A stretch of DNA of 64,000 nt. Origin: Alphaproteobacteria bacterium HGW-Alphaproteobacteria-4 (GTDB lineage: Bacteria > Pseudomonadota > Alphaproteobacteria > Rhodobacterales > Rhodobacteraceae). The DNA is taken from the NCBI GenBank assembly GCA_002842855.1, contig PHEE01000002.1:1-64000 (forward strand), in the 5' to 3' direction. Made by a program: the position numbers and the translations under genes. This document shows, one piece after another, positions 7,055-18,800 of the stretch. How positions within the stretch are numbered: position 1 is the first letter of the stretch; each line of letters opens with the position of its first letter. The notes below the pieces were generated by a model, which had not been told where the DNA came from, ran no database searches, and worked only from the letters and a program-made list of their open reading frames with translations.

Positions 7055-8272
7055 TCAGCCGAGCAGGTCGTGGCACAGCTCAAGCCCGCTGATCAGCGCG
7101 TCAACCTCGGCGCGGGTGTTGTAAAGCCCGAATGAGGCACGCGCGGTGGCGGTCAGGCCAAGGTGCGCAAGCAGCGGCATCGCGCAATGCGTGCCGGCCC
7201 GCACCGCGATCCCGCGCTTGTCGAGAATGGTCGAAATATCATGCGCATGCGCGGCGCCATCAAGGGTGAACGAAAAGATCGCGCCCTTGTCAGCGGCGGT
7301 GCCCTGCACCTGCAACCAGTTGAACCCGGCAAAGCGCGAAATCGCATAATCGCGCAGATCGGCCTCATGCGCGGCCACGTTTTCCATGCCAAGTGCGCTC
7401 AGATAATCAAGTGCCGCGCCAAAGCCGATCTGCTGCACGATACCGGGCGTGCCCGCCTCGAGGCGCGCGTAGCCCTCGGCATAGGTCACCGCATCCCGCG
7501 CGACTTCGCGGATCATGTCGCCGCCACCCAGAAACGGGCGCATCTCGGCCAGCCGGTCGCGCGCAATGAAGATCGCGCCCGAACCCGAGGGGCCGTAAAG
7601 CTTGTGCCCGGTGATCGCATAGAAATCGCAACCGATTTCGGCCACGTTCACCGGCCCGTGCACCGCGCCCTGGCTGCCATCGACCAGCACCGGCACGCCG
7701 CGCGCCTGCGCGCCGCGGCAAATGGCGCCGACATCGACGCGGGTGCCGAGCACATTCGACATATGGGTAACCGCAATCAGGCGGGTGCGGGGGCTGATCG
7801 CTTCAAGCACCTTTTCGGCGGGCAGGCTGCCATCGGGTTCGGGTGCCACCCATTTCAGCACCACACCCTGGCGTTCACGCAGAAAATGCCAGGGCACGAT
7901 ATTGGCGTGGTGTTCCAACAGGCTCAGCACGATCTCGTCGCCCGGCTGAAGGCGCGGCGCGGCCCAGGCGTAGGAGACCATGTTGATGCCCTCGGTCGAG
8001 CCGGTGGTGAACACGATCTCATCCTCATGCGCGCCGATGAAGCGCGCCACCTTGCCGCGCACCGCCTCATAGGCCTCGGTCGCAATCGTTGAAAGCGTGT
8101 GCAGGCCGCGATGCACATTGGCGTAATCGTGCGCATAGGCGCGCGTCACCGTGTCAATCACCACCTGCGGCTTTTGCGCCGAGGCGCCGTTGTCGAGATA
8201 AACCAGCGGCTTGCCGTTTACCTGCCGCGAAAGGATCGGAAAATCGGCGCGGATGCGGTTCACGTCATACAT
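7055..8272 (-). CDS. sufS: SufS cysteine desulfurase
   Basis: This 405-residue class-V aminotransferase-fold enzyme takes sulfur from cysteine and leaves alanine, feeding Fe-S assembly. Lys224 in ITGHKLYGPSG is the PLP lysine. Cys363 in RAGTHCAMPLLAHLG is the persulfide cysteine in the short SufS-type loop. Length matches SufS/CsdA (about 405). Last gene of the leftward suf operon, 3 nt after the Yip1-like gene. No sufE or sufU partner lies in the window, so the sulfur acceptor must be elsewhere. Confidence 0.96.
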   Translation of the reverse strand: MYDVNRIRADFPILSRQVNGKPLVYLDNGASAQKPQVVIDTVTRAYAHDYANVHRGLHTLSTIATEAYEAVRGKVARFIGAHEDEIVFTTGSTEGINMVSYAWAAPRLQPGDEIVLSLLEHHANIVPWHFLRERQGVVLKWVAPEPDGSLPAEKVLEAISPRTRLIAVTHMSNVLGTRVDVGAICRGAQARGVPVLVDGSQGAVHGPVNVAEIGCDFYAITGHKLYGPSGSGAIFIARDRLAEMRPFLGGGDMIREVARDAVTYAEGYARLEAGTPGIVQQIGFGAALDYLSALGMENVAAHEADLRDYAISRFAGFNWLQVQGTAADKGAIFSFTLDGAAHAHDISTILDKRGIAVRAGTHCAMPLLAHLGLTATARASFGLYNTRAEVDALISGLELCHDLLG

Positions 8273-8275
8273 CGC

Positions 8276-8869
8276 TCAAGCCCCCGTCGTGGGCACAAGG
8301 CCGAACATGCCAAGAACAATCGCCACCAGCAGCGCGGCCATGAACATCGCGGCAACGATGCCCAAAAACACAAGAAAACTGCGCGTGAACCCGTGCAGCG
8401 CGGCGGTGAACTGCGTCAGCATCACCAAGAACAGCACGAAGGCCGCAAGGCCAAGCGCGCTGGCAAAGAGCGGAAACAGCAGCATCAGCACCACCTGCGC
8501 CGCCTGCACGCACAAGAGCACAACCTCGATCCAGACCGCCAGCACCAGCGCCTGCCCAAAGCGCCCCTTGCCGCCGAACACCTGCCCCAGCCCCGACATC
8601 GCCCCCGCCACCAGCAAAATGCCCGCCGCCTGCGCCAGCGCCATGCGCAGCGGCGAGGCGGTGAGCGCCATCCAGGGGGCGGAAATCTGCACCGGAAAAA
8701 GCGCGTTCGCAAGCCAGCTGAGCACCGCCGAAGATGCCGCCACTGCCACCGCCGCCTGCCAGAGCACCGGCAGCGGCAGGCCAAGCGCGATCAGCCGGGC
8801 CGCCGCGGCGCGCGGTTCGCGCACACTTTGCACCACAAGCTGTGCGAAGAAGGCGGCGTCAAACCCCAT
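8276..8869 (-). CDS. YIP1-family multi-pass membrane protein
   Basis: The 197-residue protein has about five hydrophobic segments and the glycine motif ILLVAGAMSGLGQVFGGKGRFGQAL typical of bacterial Yip1-domain proteins. The start MGFDAAFFAQ at 8869 overlaps the stop of the preceding membrane gene by one base (TGATG). It lies in the suf operon between a related membrane protein and sufS. Function unknown; its operon position suggests a link to Fe-S assembly or iron homeostasis, but this is only context. Confidence 0.75.
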   Translation of the reverse strand: MGFDAAFFAQLVVQSVREPRAAAARLIALGLPLPVLWQAAVAVAASSAVLSWLANALFPVQISAPWMALTASPLRMALAQAAGILLVAGAMSGLGQVFGGKGRFGQALVLAVWIEVVLLCVQAAQVVLMLLFPLFASALGLAAFVLFLVMLTQFTAALHGFTRSFLVFLGIVAAMFMAALLVAIVLGMFGLVPTTGA

Positions 8870-9375
8870 CACGGCGCCTCGAACTCGGCGACCCGAAGGC
8901 TGGCGCCCCAGATCGCAAAAAAACCTGCCGCCAGCACCAGCCCCACAAGGTTGAGCGCAGCGCCGGGGCCGATAAAGCCGGCCACCAGCCCTTGCAGCAG
9001 CACCGCCGGTGCAACCGCCAGCATCGACCAGAACAGCGCCATCCGCACCCGCCAGCCGCTGCCCCGCCCGCCAAAGGCGCGCGCCACGATATGCGACAGC
9101 GCGGCAAGCGTGTAGGCCAGCAGCGGAAGCACAAAGATTGCGCCAAACGCCGCCCCCGCAATGCGGGCCTCCAGCGGGATGCGCTGCGCCTCGGGCAGCG
9201 CCGCATCGAGAAAGGCCAGCCGCGATTGCGCGGGCCAGAGCGACACGAACACGATCGCGCAAGCCGCCATCAGCGTTGCCAGCGCCCGGTCTTCGCGCGG
9301 GCCTTGCGCCAGAAGCGCGCGCATCACCACGCGCGGCTGCCGCCAGCTTCGGAATATGTTCGGAACGATCGCCAT
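8869..9375 (-). CDS. Yip1-like membrane protein
   Basis: A 168-residue protein with a basic N terminus (MAIVPNIFRSWRQPRVVMRALL) and about four membrane segments. It looks like a shorter relative of the Yip1-domain protein encoded directly downstream. The internal start at 9375 is chosen because it lies 1 nt after the sufD stop; a longer frame would run into sufD. It is translationally coupled (TGATG) to the next gene. Conserved partner in an Fe-S operon, function not known. Confidence 0.65.
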   Translation of the reverse strand: MAIVPNIFRSWRQPRVVMRALLAQGPREDRALATLMAACAIVFVSLWPAQSRLAFLDAALPEAQRIPLEARIAGAAFGAIFVLPLLAYTLAALSHIVARAFGGRGSGWRVRMALFWSMLAVAPAVLLQGLVAGFIGPGAALNLVGLVLAAGFFAIWGASLRVAEFEAP

Positions 9376-9376
9376 G

Positions 9377-10578
9377 CTACCCCCGGTGCCGCGCCAGCCA
9401 TTCTTGCAGCCGCGCCAAGATCTCTGCCGCAATCGCGGCATCGTCAATCTCGTCAATAGCATCGGCGAGGAAGGAAAGCACCAGCAGCGCCACCGCCTCT
9501 TCGCGCGGCACCCCGCGCGAGCGCAGGTAGAAAAGCGCGGTTTCGTCGATTGCCCCGGTGGTGGACCCGTGGCTGCATTTCACGTCATCGGCATAAATCT
9601 CCAGCTCCGGCTTGGCGAGGAACTGGCACAGGTCATCAAGCATCAAGGCCTGACTGATCTGGTAGCCGTCGGTTTTCTGCGCGCCGGGGCGCACCAGAAT
9701 CTTGCCTTGAAAGATGCCTGTGGCACCATGCCGCAGCACCTTCTTGAACACCTGACGGCTTTCGCCGCCCTCGGCGCCATGGGTGACAAACACCGTGTCG
9801 TCATGGTGAAACTCGCCGTCGGCACCATCGCCAAGCGCGGCCCCCGCGATATGGGCCACCGCATTGTCGCCCACGATCTCAATCATCGCCTCATTGCGCG
9901 TCAGCCGCCCGTTCATTGAAAGCGTGAACGATTTGAACAGCGCCCCCGCGCCGACCCGCGCAAAGATCGCGCTGACAAGCCGATGCCCGTATGAGCGGCC
10001 CTGCGGGCGAATGTGGTGGAACCGCGCACCCGCGCCGACCTCGACCTCGAGCACCAGATTGGCACGCGCGGCGGCGGTGCCGGTTTCAAGCAGGGTCAGC
10101 TCGGCACCATCCTCGAGCATGACGCAGTGGTGCAAGATCGCCTCGGAAGTGTTTGAACTCTGGCGATAAGAAATGTGCAGAGGTCGCGCCGCCTTACCGG
10201 TAACGCGGAGCATGACACCATCACTTGCCCGCGCGGTGTTGAGCGCGGCAAAGGGGCGGCGCACCGGGCTTTGGCCGGAAGCCTCAAGGCTGCCGTAGAA
10301 CCCGGCGGCCCACTCGGGCGCATCGGCCAGCCGTGCGACTTCTACCCCGGCAAGCTTGGGGTCATCGGACGCGGCGGCGTCGTACACACCATCGGTAAAG
10401 ACCAGCCGAACCTTCGGCAGGTCACTGAAAATGGGGGTATCGACGCGAAAGGCCTCCGCCTCGGGCACCGCTTCGGCCAGAAGCGGCGCCGGATTGGTCC
10501 AGCGCCAGTATTCATCGCGCCGCCCCGGCAAGCCCATATCGGCCAGCCGCGCCGCAGCACTTGCGCGCGCTGCCTGCA

Positions 10579-10579
<1 letters not shown>
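9377..10579 (-). CDS. sufD: SufD, Fe-S scaffold subunit
   Basis: This 400-residue protein ends in the SufB/SufD beta-helix domain: EIYADDVKCSHGSTTGAIDETALFYLRSRG near residues 325-355, with the conserved CSHGxTxG motif. SufD joins SufB and SufC as the SufBC2D scaffold that builds Fe-S clusters and is needed for iron entry. The start ATG overlaps the sufC stop by one base (TGATG). Operon order B-(MT)-C-D is intact. Confidence 0.96.
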
Positions 10580-11334
<755 letters not shown>

Positions 11335-11354
11335 TTTTTCCTCGTTCAATCAGA

Positions 11355-11947
11355 TCATCCCGGGCGCAGGAACAAGCCCAGTAGCCAGGCCATGCGCTGC
11401 GTCGGAAAGGGTTGCGGGGCAAGCTCGAACCGTGCCATGCGGCCGATCATTTCGGCACGCGAGGCGAGGGTTTCGACCTCGTGATAGGGGGGGCGGTCGA
11501 TGTAGTCATCGACCAGCACGGTGACGGGGCGGGTGATCCGCAGCGCCACGGTGGCAAAACAGGCGGCGCGAAAGCGCCCGTCGATCAACACCACGTCGGG
11601 GTGCACGAAATCCTCGCGGTCCCAGACCGAATTGGGGTAGCCCGGCCATTTGCGAAAGCTCGTGTCATCCAGCGGCTTGCCCCATGGCCCGGTCGGCCCG
11701 ATGTCGGCGTGGTGCAGGCGCAGATCGGCGCGTGGCGGGTTGGCGGCAAACCAGCGCGCCATGCCACACAGCCATTCATTGTCACTTTCAACCGAAAACA
11801 CCCGCTTGCCGGGCATTTCGGCGGCCAGCACAGTCGATCCGCCGGCGCCGTATTCAAGGATCACCCCGGCCCCGGCATAGGCCCGCGCCACCGCCGCCGC
11901 CGCGTCGGGGGGCATGGTCAACTTGGGCCGTTCGGGCGCGGCAAGGG

Positions 11948-11951
<4 letters not shown>
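11355..11951 (-). CDS. Class I SAM-methyltransferase-like protein in the suf operon
   Basis: The 198-residue protein has a glycine-rich cofactor loop, [17 protein letters not shown], followed by FSVESDNEW, and an acidic [14 protein letters not shown] strand, as in Rossmann-fold O-methyltransferases or glycan-biosynthesis methyltransferase-like proteins. The start is a GTG overlapping the sufB stop (GTGA), so translation is coupled to sufB, 20 nt before sufC. Its substrate is unknown. A place between the scaffold genes suggests co-regulation with Fe-S assembly, not proven participation. Confidence 0.75.
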
Positions 11952-13462
<1,511 letters not shown>

Positions 13463-13506
13463 TATCTCGCCTTCCCGTTCACTTTCAGTGCCTTGCGGCC
13501 CGTTAT

Positions 13507-14562
13507 TCAAGCCGCTCTCGCGCGGTGGCGGGCATAGGCGGCGCACCAGCTTTCGGCAAAACGCAAGACCTGCTCGCGCGTTACCCCCGGCCCGATCGAA
13601 ACCCGCACGGCAGAGCTGGCCGCCGCGCCGTCAAAGCCCATCGCGCCCAGCACGCGGCTGGCGCGCACCTTGCCCGACGAACAGGCCGACCCGGCCGAAA
13701 TCGCATACCCCGCCAGATCCAGCGCCATCACCTGTGTCTCGCCGCGCCACCCCGGCGCCAGAATGCAACTCGTATTGGGCAAACGCCCCGGCCCCGACGC
13801 CGCCCTTCCGGGGAAAATAACACCTTCGGCGCCAGCTTCCAGAGCTATTTCTAGAATCTTTCTAATTTCGGCGACCTCGTCCCAGACCCCGGCTGCCAGA
13901 TCGCGCGCCGCGGCTTCGGCAGCAGCCCCGAATCCGGCGATGCCGATCAGGTTCTCGGTGCCCGCGCGCCGCCCCATTTCCTGCCCGCCGCCCTTGATTC
14001 GGGCAGCAATTTCGGTGCCGCGCTGCACCACCAGCGCACCCACGCCTTTCGGCCCGCCAAGCTTGTGCGCCGAAACCAGGCCTGCCGTCACACCAAGCCA
14101 ATTGAAGGCAAAAGGCAGCTTGCCGAACGCCTGCGTAAGGTCGCTCACCGCCAAACCTTTGGGCAATTCCTGCACCACCCCGGTCTCGGAATTGGCCAGT
14201 TGCAGGGCGCTGCGCGCAGGCTCGGCCACCTTCACACATCCGCTCGCGTCAACTGGCATGACCGGGTCACACCACGCCAGCACAGCATCATGTTCCACCT
14301 CGGCGCAGACCAGACCGCGCCCCGCACAAGCCAAGGCAGCCGCCTCGGTGGCGCCCGAGGTAAAGATCACATCGGCGCCTTCGGCCCCCAGTGCCGCCGC
14401 CACCTGGGCGCGCGCGCGTTCCACCAATGCCCGCGCGGCGCGGCCCTCGGCATGCACCGACGAAGGGTTGCCGATAACATCCATCGCCGCCGCCATCGCT
14501 GCCCGCGCCTCGGCCCGCAACGGCGCCGTGGCATTCCAGTCGAGGTAGACCCGCCCGCTCAC
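13507..14562 (-). CDS. IscS/NifS-type cysteine desulfurase
   Basis: The 351-residue PLP enzyme starts at a GTG ([11 protein letters not shown]). It has PLP lysine Lys167 in [17 protein letters not shown] at about 198-203, and persulfide Cys294 in [11 protein letters not shown]. It is shorter than E. coli IscS (404) and has the compact group-I type found beside iscR in Rhodobacteraceae. It is the second cysteine desulfurase of this operon besides sufS, so the two could serve different acceptors. It lies 73 nt after iscR, with a dispersed repeat in the gap. Confidence 0.92.
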   Translation of the reverse strand: MSGRVYLDWNATAPLRAEARAAMAAAMDVIGNPSSVHAEGRAARALVERARAQVAAALGAEGADVIFTSGATEAAALACAGRGLVCAEVEHDAVLAWCDPVMPVDASGCVKVAEPARSALQLANSETGVVQELPKGLAVSDLTQAFGKLPFAFNWLGVTAGLVSAHKLGGPKGVGALVVQRGTEIAARIKGGGQEMGRRAGTENLIGIAGFGAAAEAAARDLAAGVWDEVAEIRKILEIALEAGAEGVIFPGRAASGPGRLPNTSCILAPGWRGETQVMALDLAGYAISAGSACSSGKVRASRVLGAMGFDGAAASSAVRVSIGPGVTREQVLRFAESWCAAYARHRARAA

Positions 14563-14573
14563 CGCGCCCCCGC

Positions 14574-14610
14574 GTCTTCAACGCCCAAATACCCCCGCCG
14601 GAGGCACCCG
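14574..14610 (-). repeat. Dispersed intergenic element, copy 2
   Basis: On the minus strand this reads GGCGGGGGTATTTGGGC followed by a GTTGAAGAC end, the best match to the family core. It fills most of the gap between iscR and the cysteine desulfurase gene, in the direction of transcription. Confidence 0.6.
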
Positions 14611-14635
14611 CGCTGGCAGTGCGCGCAACCGTCGG

Positions 14636-15094
14636 TCATGCGTCCACCACGGCAAACAGGTTCGGCACCGCCGGGCAAGGCTTCAGCCCGTTGTTCACCA
14701 CATCGGCCAGCGAGGTTGCATGCAAGAACACATAGACCTGCGCCGACATGCTTTCCCAAAGCCGGTTCGACAGGCTTTGCGCGCGGCTGCCCGAAACGCC
14801 GCCCGTAGCCCCCGCGCCCTTTTCCAGCGCCGAAACCGACTCGTCCACCGCCACGAAAACCTCGGAAATGCGAATCTCCGCCGGATCACGCGCCAGCCGG
14901 TATCCGCCCCCCGGCCCGCGCACCGAGCGCACGAGACCGGCGCGGCGCAGCCGCACGAACAACTGCTCAAGATAAGGCAGCGACAGATCCTGCCGCTTGG
15001 AAATGGCTGCCAGCGAGGTCATCTGGTCGTCGCCCGCTGTTGCAAGATCGACCAGTGCCACCATCGCATAGCGTCCTTTGGTTGACAGTTTCAC
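14636..15094 (-). CDS. iscR: IscR-like Rrf2 regulator lacking the three cluster cysteines
   Basis: The 152-residue protein has the Rrf2 winged helix (KLSTKGRYAMVALVDLA; LSLPYLEQLFVRLRRAGLVRSVRGPGGGYRLA). In E. coli IscR three cysteines near 92-104 and a histidine bind [2Fe-2S]. Here the matching region (about 92-105, GAGATGGVSGSRAQ) has no cysteine. The only cysteine is Cys140 near the C terminus. This matches the unusual single-cysteine IscR type known in Rhodobacter. Start is GTG 15094 with a strong AGGAGG. It heads the suf operon and is likely autoregulatory. Confidence 0.93.
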   Translation of the reverse strand: MKLSTKGRYAMVALVDLATAGDDQMTSLAAISKRQDLSLPYLEQLFVRLRRAGLVRSVRGPGGGYRLARDPAEIRISEVFVAVDESVSALEKGAGATGGVSGSRAQSLSNRLWESMSAQVYVFLHATSLADVVNNGLKPCPAVPNLFAVVDA

Positions 15095-15242
15095 GCGCGC
15101 CTCCTGAACTCTGCGGGTTTCGGGGCCGCCGGACTGCCAATCCGGGCCCAACTTCCTTTAGCAGAGCATTGACCTTGCACGGAAGGCTGCTTAACTCACT
15201 TCCATCCGGCGGCCCGCCCTTCAGAGGCGGCACCTGCAACCG

Positions 15243-15270
15243 ATCTAGGGTATCTGAGTGATTTCGTCAA
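15243..15270 (-). promoter_or_regulatory. Putative promoter of the iscR-suf operon
   Basis: On the minus strand TTGACG (15265-15270) and CTAGAT (15243-15248) are separated by 16 bp, close to a sigma-70-type promoter. It would give a leader of roughly 140 nt before the iscR GTG. The iron/Fe-S control site expected here could overlap it, but I cannot assign one with certainty. Confidence 0.4.
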
Positions 15271-15306
15271 GTTTTCGCTCCACCCCAACCTGAACTGGCG
15301 AGGCCT

Positions 15307-15966
15307 ATGCCCGAAGTCATCTTTCCCGGTCCCGAAGGCCGCCTTGAAGGGCGCTACCACCCCAATGGGGCGCGGGACGCCCCGATTGCCATCATTCTGC
15401 ACCCCGATCCGCAGTTTGGCGGCACCATGAACAACCGGGTTGTCTATAACCTGCACTACAGCTTTCACCGCCTCGGGTTTACCGTGCTGCGCTTCAACTT
15501 TCGCGGCGTCGGGCGCAGCCAGGGTGAGTATGATCAGGGCATCGGCGAGCTTTCCGATGCCGCCTCGGCGCTCGACTACCTGCAGGCGCTGAACCCCAAT
15601 TCCAAGCACTGCTGGGTTGCGGGGTTTTCGTTCGGGGCCTGGATCGGCATGCAGCTTTTGATGCGCCGCCCCGAGATCACGGGCTTCATCTCGGTGGCCC
15701 CCCCCGCCAACATGTATGATTTCTCGTTTCTGGCGCCCTGCCCCGCCTCTGGCCTGATCATCAACGGAACCGCCGACCGCGTGGCGCCGCCCAAGGATAC
15801 CGCGAACCTCGTGGGCAAGCTGCGCGAACAGCGCGGCATTACGATCAGCCACGAGCTGGTGGAAGGTGCCGACCACTTCTTCAAGGATGATGAAGCTCAC
15901 ATGAAACCGATGATCGAGACCGTGCAGGCCTATGTGCGCCGCCGTCTGGGCGAAGCCTCGCGGTAG
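15307..15966 (+). CDS. Alpha/beta hydrolase (dienelactone-hydrolase-like)
   Basis: The 219-residue protein has a nucleophile elbow GFSFGAW (Ser at about residue 109), an acid residue in INGTADRVAPP and a histidine in VEGADHFFKDD, giving a complete Ser-Asp-His triad. HPDPQFGGTMNNRVVYNL and FRGVGRSQGEYDQG are typical of the widespread alpha/beta hydrolase group annotated as OsmC-less alpha/beta hydrolases or X-Pro-type lipases. Substrate unknown. Divergent from iscR and followed after 5 nt by a small conserved gene. Confidence 0.85.
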   Translation: MPEVIFPGPEGRLEGRYHPNGARDAPIAIILHPDPQFGGTMNNRVVYNLHYSFHRLGFTVLRFNFRGVGRSQGEYDQGIGELSDAASALDYLQALNPNSKHCWVAGFSFGAWIGMQLLMRRPEITGFISVAPPANMYDFSFLAPCPASGLIINGTADRVAPPKDTANLVGKLREQRGITISHELVEGADHFFKDDEAHMKPMIETVQAYVRRRLGEASR

Positions 15967-15971
15967 CCGCC

Positions 15972-16229
15972 ATGGGTTTGCTGGAAGACCTTGCCGACAA
16001 GCTGGCCGAAGACACGCTTGACGCGATGGAGGCGACCGGCAGCGACCGCCTCTATATCGACGTGGGCAAGGTGCTGGGCACCTCGTCGCCCACCATGCAG
16101 GAAACCTTCCTGACATCGATTCGCATCCGTCTGGCCGAGCGCCGTGGCCGCCGCTATCTGGAAACCACGGTTGCGGCGCTGAAAGCGGGCGCGCCGCCGC
16201 CCGAGGCACCCAGGGACCCCGGAAATTGA
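15972..16229 (+). CDS. Small conserved protein of unknown function
   Basis: This is an 85-residue, probably cytosolic protein (MGLLEDLADKLAEDTLDAMEATGSD...). It has an acidic N terminus and a basic RIRLAERRGRRYLE stretch. I recognise no domain. It is squeezed between the hydrolase (5-nt gap) and the HD hydrolase, whose start overlaps its stop, so it is very likely a real gene in a three-gene operon. Confidence 0.7.
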   Translation: MGLLEDLADKLAEDTLDAMEATGSDRLYIDVGKVLGTSSPTMQETFLTSIRIRLAERRGRRYLETTVAALKAGAPPPEAPRDPGN

Positions 16230-16816
16230 CCGAAAGGCTCGGCCGCCAGTTCGCCTTTTTGATGGAGGCCGACAAGCTCAAGCAGGTGTTGCGCGCCACC
16301 ACCCTTGCCGATGGCTCGCGACGCGAAAACTCGGGCGAACACAGCTGGCACCTCGCGCTCTACGCACTGGTGCTGGCCGATCAGGCCGCGCCGGGGGTGA
16401 CAATCGACCGCGTCATCCGCATGCTTTTGCTGCACGACCTGGTCGAAATCGACGTGGGCGACGTGCCGATTCATTCGCAAAACGGCACCGCGCACGGCTC
16501 GGCCAGTATTCAGGCCGCCGAAGCGCGGGCTGCAAAGCGGATTTTCGGGCTGCTTCCCAGCGACTTGAGCGCCGAGCTTCAAGCGCTGTGGCAAGAGTTC
16601 GAGGCGGCCGAAACGCCCGACGCCATCTTTGCCAAGTCGCTCGACCGGGTGCAGCCGGTAATGCATAATCTGGCCTCGGGCGGTGGCACCTGGAAGCAAT
16701 ACAATGTCACCGCCGCAGAGCTCGAATCGCGCGTGGGCACCAAGGTCGCGCGCGGCGCGCCCCGGCTCTGGCACTGGGTGCGCGGGCAATTGCGCGGCTA
16801 CTTCCCCGAGATCTGA
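16226..16816 (+). CDS. HD-domain nucleotidase-like hydrolase
   Basis: The 196-residue protein has the metal-binding residues of the HD superfamily: His in ENSGEHSWHLALYA, the HD pair in RMLLLHDLVEIDVGD, and a distal Asp in KSLDRVQPVMHNL. This is the YfbR/HDDC2-like 5'-deoxynucleotidase pattern. A TTG start overlaps the preceding stop (TTGA). It is preferred to ATG 16262 because family members have the extra N-terminal RQFAFLMEADKLK helix. Role inferred: dephosphorylation of deoxynucleoside monophosphates. Confidence 0.82.
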   Translation: MTERLGRQFAFLMEADKLKQVLRATTLADGSRRENSGEHSWHLALYALVLADQAAPGVTIDRVIRMLLLHDLVEIDVGDVPIHSQNGTAHGSASIQAAEARAAKRIFGLLPSDLSAELQALWQEFEAAETPDAIFAKSLDRVQPVMHNLASGGGTWKQYNVTAAELESRVGTKVARGAPRLWHWVRGQLRGYFPEI

Positions 16817-16920
16817 TCCGATCGCGCGCATTTTCGGTATGCAGTCGCATACCGCACTTCCCAAACCTGTCGCACTAGGCTATGAGGCCGCAACCGAATC
16901 TCCAACCCGAAGGTGCCCCC

Positions 16921-18135
16921 ATGTCGAAGATCAAGGTAGCCAACCCCGTCGTCGAACTCGACGGCGACGAAATGACCCGGATCATCTGGGATTTCATCAA
17001 GAAGAAACTGATCCTGCCCTATCTCGACATCGACCTGAAATACTACGACCTCGGCATTGAAGAGCGTGACCGCACCAACGACCAGATCACCGTCGATGCG
17101 GCGCATGCGATTCAACAATACGGCGTCGGCGTGAAATGCGCGACCATCACCCCCGACGAGCAGCGCGTTGAGGAATTCGGCCTCAAGCAGATGTGGAAAT
17201 CGCCCAATGGCACCATCCGCAACATCCTCGGCGGCGTGATCTTCCGCGAACCGATCATCTGCAAGAACGTGCCGCGGCTGGTGCCGGGCTGGACACAGCC
17301 GATCGTCGTTGGCCGCCACGCCTTTGGCGACCAGTACAAGGCTACCGATTTCCGCTTCCCCGGCGCCGGCAAGCTGACGCTGAAATTCGTCGGTGACGAT
17401 GGCACCGTGATCGAGCGCGACGTCTACGATGCGCCCGGCGCGGGTGTCGTGATGGGCATGTACAACCTCGACCAGTCGATCATCGATTTTGCCCGCTCGT
17501 CGATGAACTATGGCCTGCTGAAGGGCTGGCCGGTCTATCTGAGCACCAAGAACACCATCCTCAAGGCCTATGACGGCCGCTTCAAGGACCTGTTCCAGAA
17601 GGTGTTCGAAGAAGAATTCGCCGACAAGTTCAAGGCCAAGGGCATCACCTACGAACACCGGCTGATCGACGACATGGTGGCATCGTGCCTGAAATGGTCG
17701 GGCGGCTATGTCTGGGCTTGCAAGAACTACGATGGCGACGTGCAATCCGATACCGTGGCGCAGGGCTTCGGCTCGCTCGGCCTGATGACCAGCGTCCTGA
17801 TGACCCCCGATGGCAAGACGGTTGAGGCCGAGGCCGCGCATGGCACCGTAACCCGCCACTACCGCGAGCATCAAAAGGGCAAGGCCACCTCCACGAACTC
17901 GGTCGCCTCGATCTACGCCTGGACCGGCGGCCTCAAGCACCGCGCCAAGCTTGACGGCAACGAACAGCTCATGCGCTTTGCCACCACGCTGGAAAAGGTC
18001 ACCGTGGACGCGGTCGAAGACGGCCACATGACCAAAGACCTCGCCCTGCTGGTCGGCCCCGATCAGAAATGGCTTACCACCATGGGCTATCTGGAAAAGG
18101 TCGATGAATATCTGAACAAGGCGCTCAGGGGCTGA
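16921..18135 (+). CDS. icd: NADP-dependent isocitrate dehydrogenase
   Basis: The 404-residue enzyme is of the eukaryotic-like (type II) IDH class common in alphaproteobacteria. Motifs are [18 protein letters not shown] at the N terminus, [12 protein letters not shown] for isocitrate binding, and [22 protein letters not shown] with the metal-binding aspartates. It converts isocitrate to 2-oxoglutarate in the TCA cycle. The ATG follows AAGG; a 104-bp gap separates it from the HD gene. A strong hairpin terminator follows at 18156-18183. Confidence 0.97.
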   Translation: MSKIKVANPVVELDGDEMTRIIWDFIKKKLILPYLDIDLKYYDLGIEERDRTNDQITVDAAHAIQQYGVGVKCATITPDEQRVEEFGLKQMWKSPNGTIRNILGGVIFREPIICKNVPRLVPGWTQPIVVGRHAFGDQYKATDFRFPGAGKLTLKFVGDDGTVIERDVYDAPGAGVVMGMYNLDQSIIDFARSSMNYGLLKGWPVYLSTKNTILKAYDGRFKDLFQKVFEEEFADKFKAKGITYEHRLIDDMVASCLKWSGGYVWACKNYDGDVQSDTVAQGFGSLGLMTSVLMTPDGKTVEAEAAHGTVTRHYREHQKGKATSTNSVASIYAWTGGLKHRAKLDGNEQLMRFATTLEKVTVDAVEDGHMTKDLALLVGPDQKWLTTMGYLEKVDEYLNKALRG

Positions 18136-18155
18136 CACAGCGCCAAGTCGATCAG

Positions 18156-18183
18156 GGGCCGGGCGCAGCAATGCACCCGGCCC
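18156..18183 (+). terminator. Intrinsic terminator after icd
   Basis: GGGCCGGG (18156-18163) pairs with CCCGGCCC (18176-18183) around an inner GCA/TGC extension. It is followed by TTTGCTTTGTT. It lies 20 nt after the icd stop codon and just before the convergent small gene. Confidence 0.7.
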
Positions 18184-18193
18184 TTTGCTTTGT

Positions 18194-18415
18194 TCACCAA
18201 AGCTGCCCCCGCGCCACCGGCGGTGCCGCGCTTGGCGGCAGCCCGATGTCGCGGCGCAGATGGTTGGAAAGCCGCGCCGCATCGCGCCGCCGCGCCCGCC
18301 CGCCCACCAACGCACGCAAGGCATGCGCCAGCACGCGCCACGCGCCATGCTCGTCAATCTGCGCCTGCAACAGCTGTGCGGAACGCGCCCCCGCACGGGT
18401 ATCTTGAAGTGCCAT
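18194..18415 (-). CDS. DUF1127-like small basic protein
   Basis: The 73-residue, arginine-rich protein ends with RLSNHLRRDIGLPPSAAPP, matching the DUF1127 signature (LSDHLLRDIGL). DUF1127 proteins in alphaproteobacteria are small RNA-metabolism or phosphate-stress factors. ATG 18415 (MALQDTRAG) is chosen. The reading frame stays open further upstream, but the extra residues look non-coding. Convergent with icd. Ribosome binding site is weak (GGAAC), so the exact start is uncertain. Confidence 0.55.
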   Translation of the reverse strand: MALQDTRAGARSAQLLQAQIDEHGAWRVLAHALRALVGGRARRRDAARLSNHLRRDIGLPPSAAPPVARGQLW

Positions 18416-18572
18416 TTCATCGTTCCGGCCGCCTGCGGCGCACCGGCTCCTTGGGGAAAGATGACCACGGCTGAACCCATTGAGCAGACCACGCATGGTC
18501 ATACGGCCAGTGGCGCGCGGGGGGTCAGACAGGGTCGGTTTCAGGGGGCGGGGCCAGCAGCCCCGGATTGCT

Positions 18573-18662
18573 TCAGCCGCGTCGGGCCAGACGCCGGGCG
18601 CACGAAATGCCATGCGTTGCGCCGATCCCGGCCCGCGCTGCGAAGACGCTGTGATATGCCAT
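18573..18662 (-). CDS. Possible 29-residue peptide
   Basis: The frame MAYHSVFAARAGIGATH... (29 residues, basic C terminus) is preceded by a strong GGGAGG at correct spacing. The ribosome site is its only support; no family is recognised. It could instead be the start of another transcript leader. Confidence 0.25.
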   Translation of the reverse strand: MAYHSVFAARAGIGATHGISCARRLARRG

Positions 18663-18800
18663 GTGACGCCTCCCTTTTTGCTGCGTGCCGGTCGCGGCGA
18701 CATGCCACGCCACGCGCCACGCGCCAAGCCAAACCTGCCCCTCGCGGCCTCCGCCGCCGCCACCCTGTTGCGGCATCGCCACAGCACCGCCCCCTTGCAT

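Noticed and set aside
11339..11349. TTG start extending sufC by five residues
   Set aside because: ATG 11334 has a proper GAGGAAAA site and gives the normal SufC N terminus.
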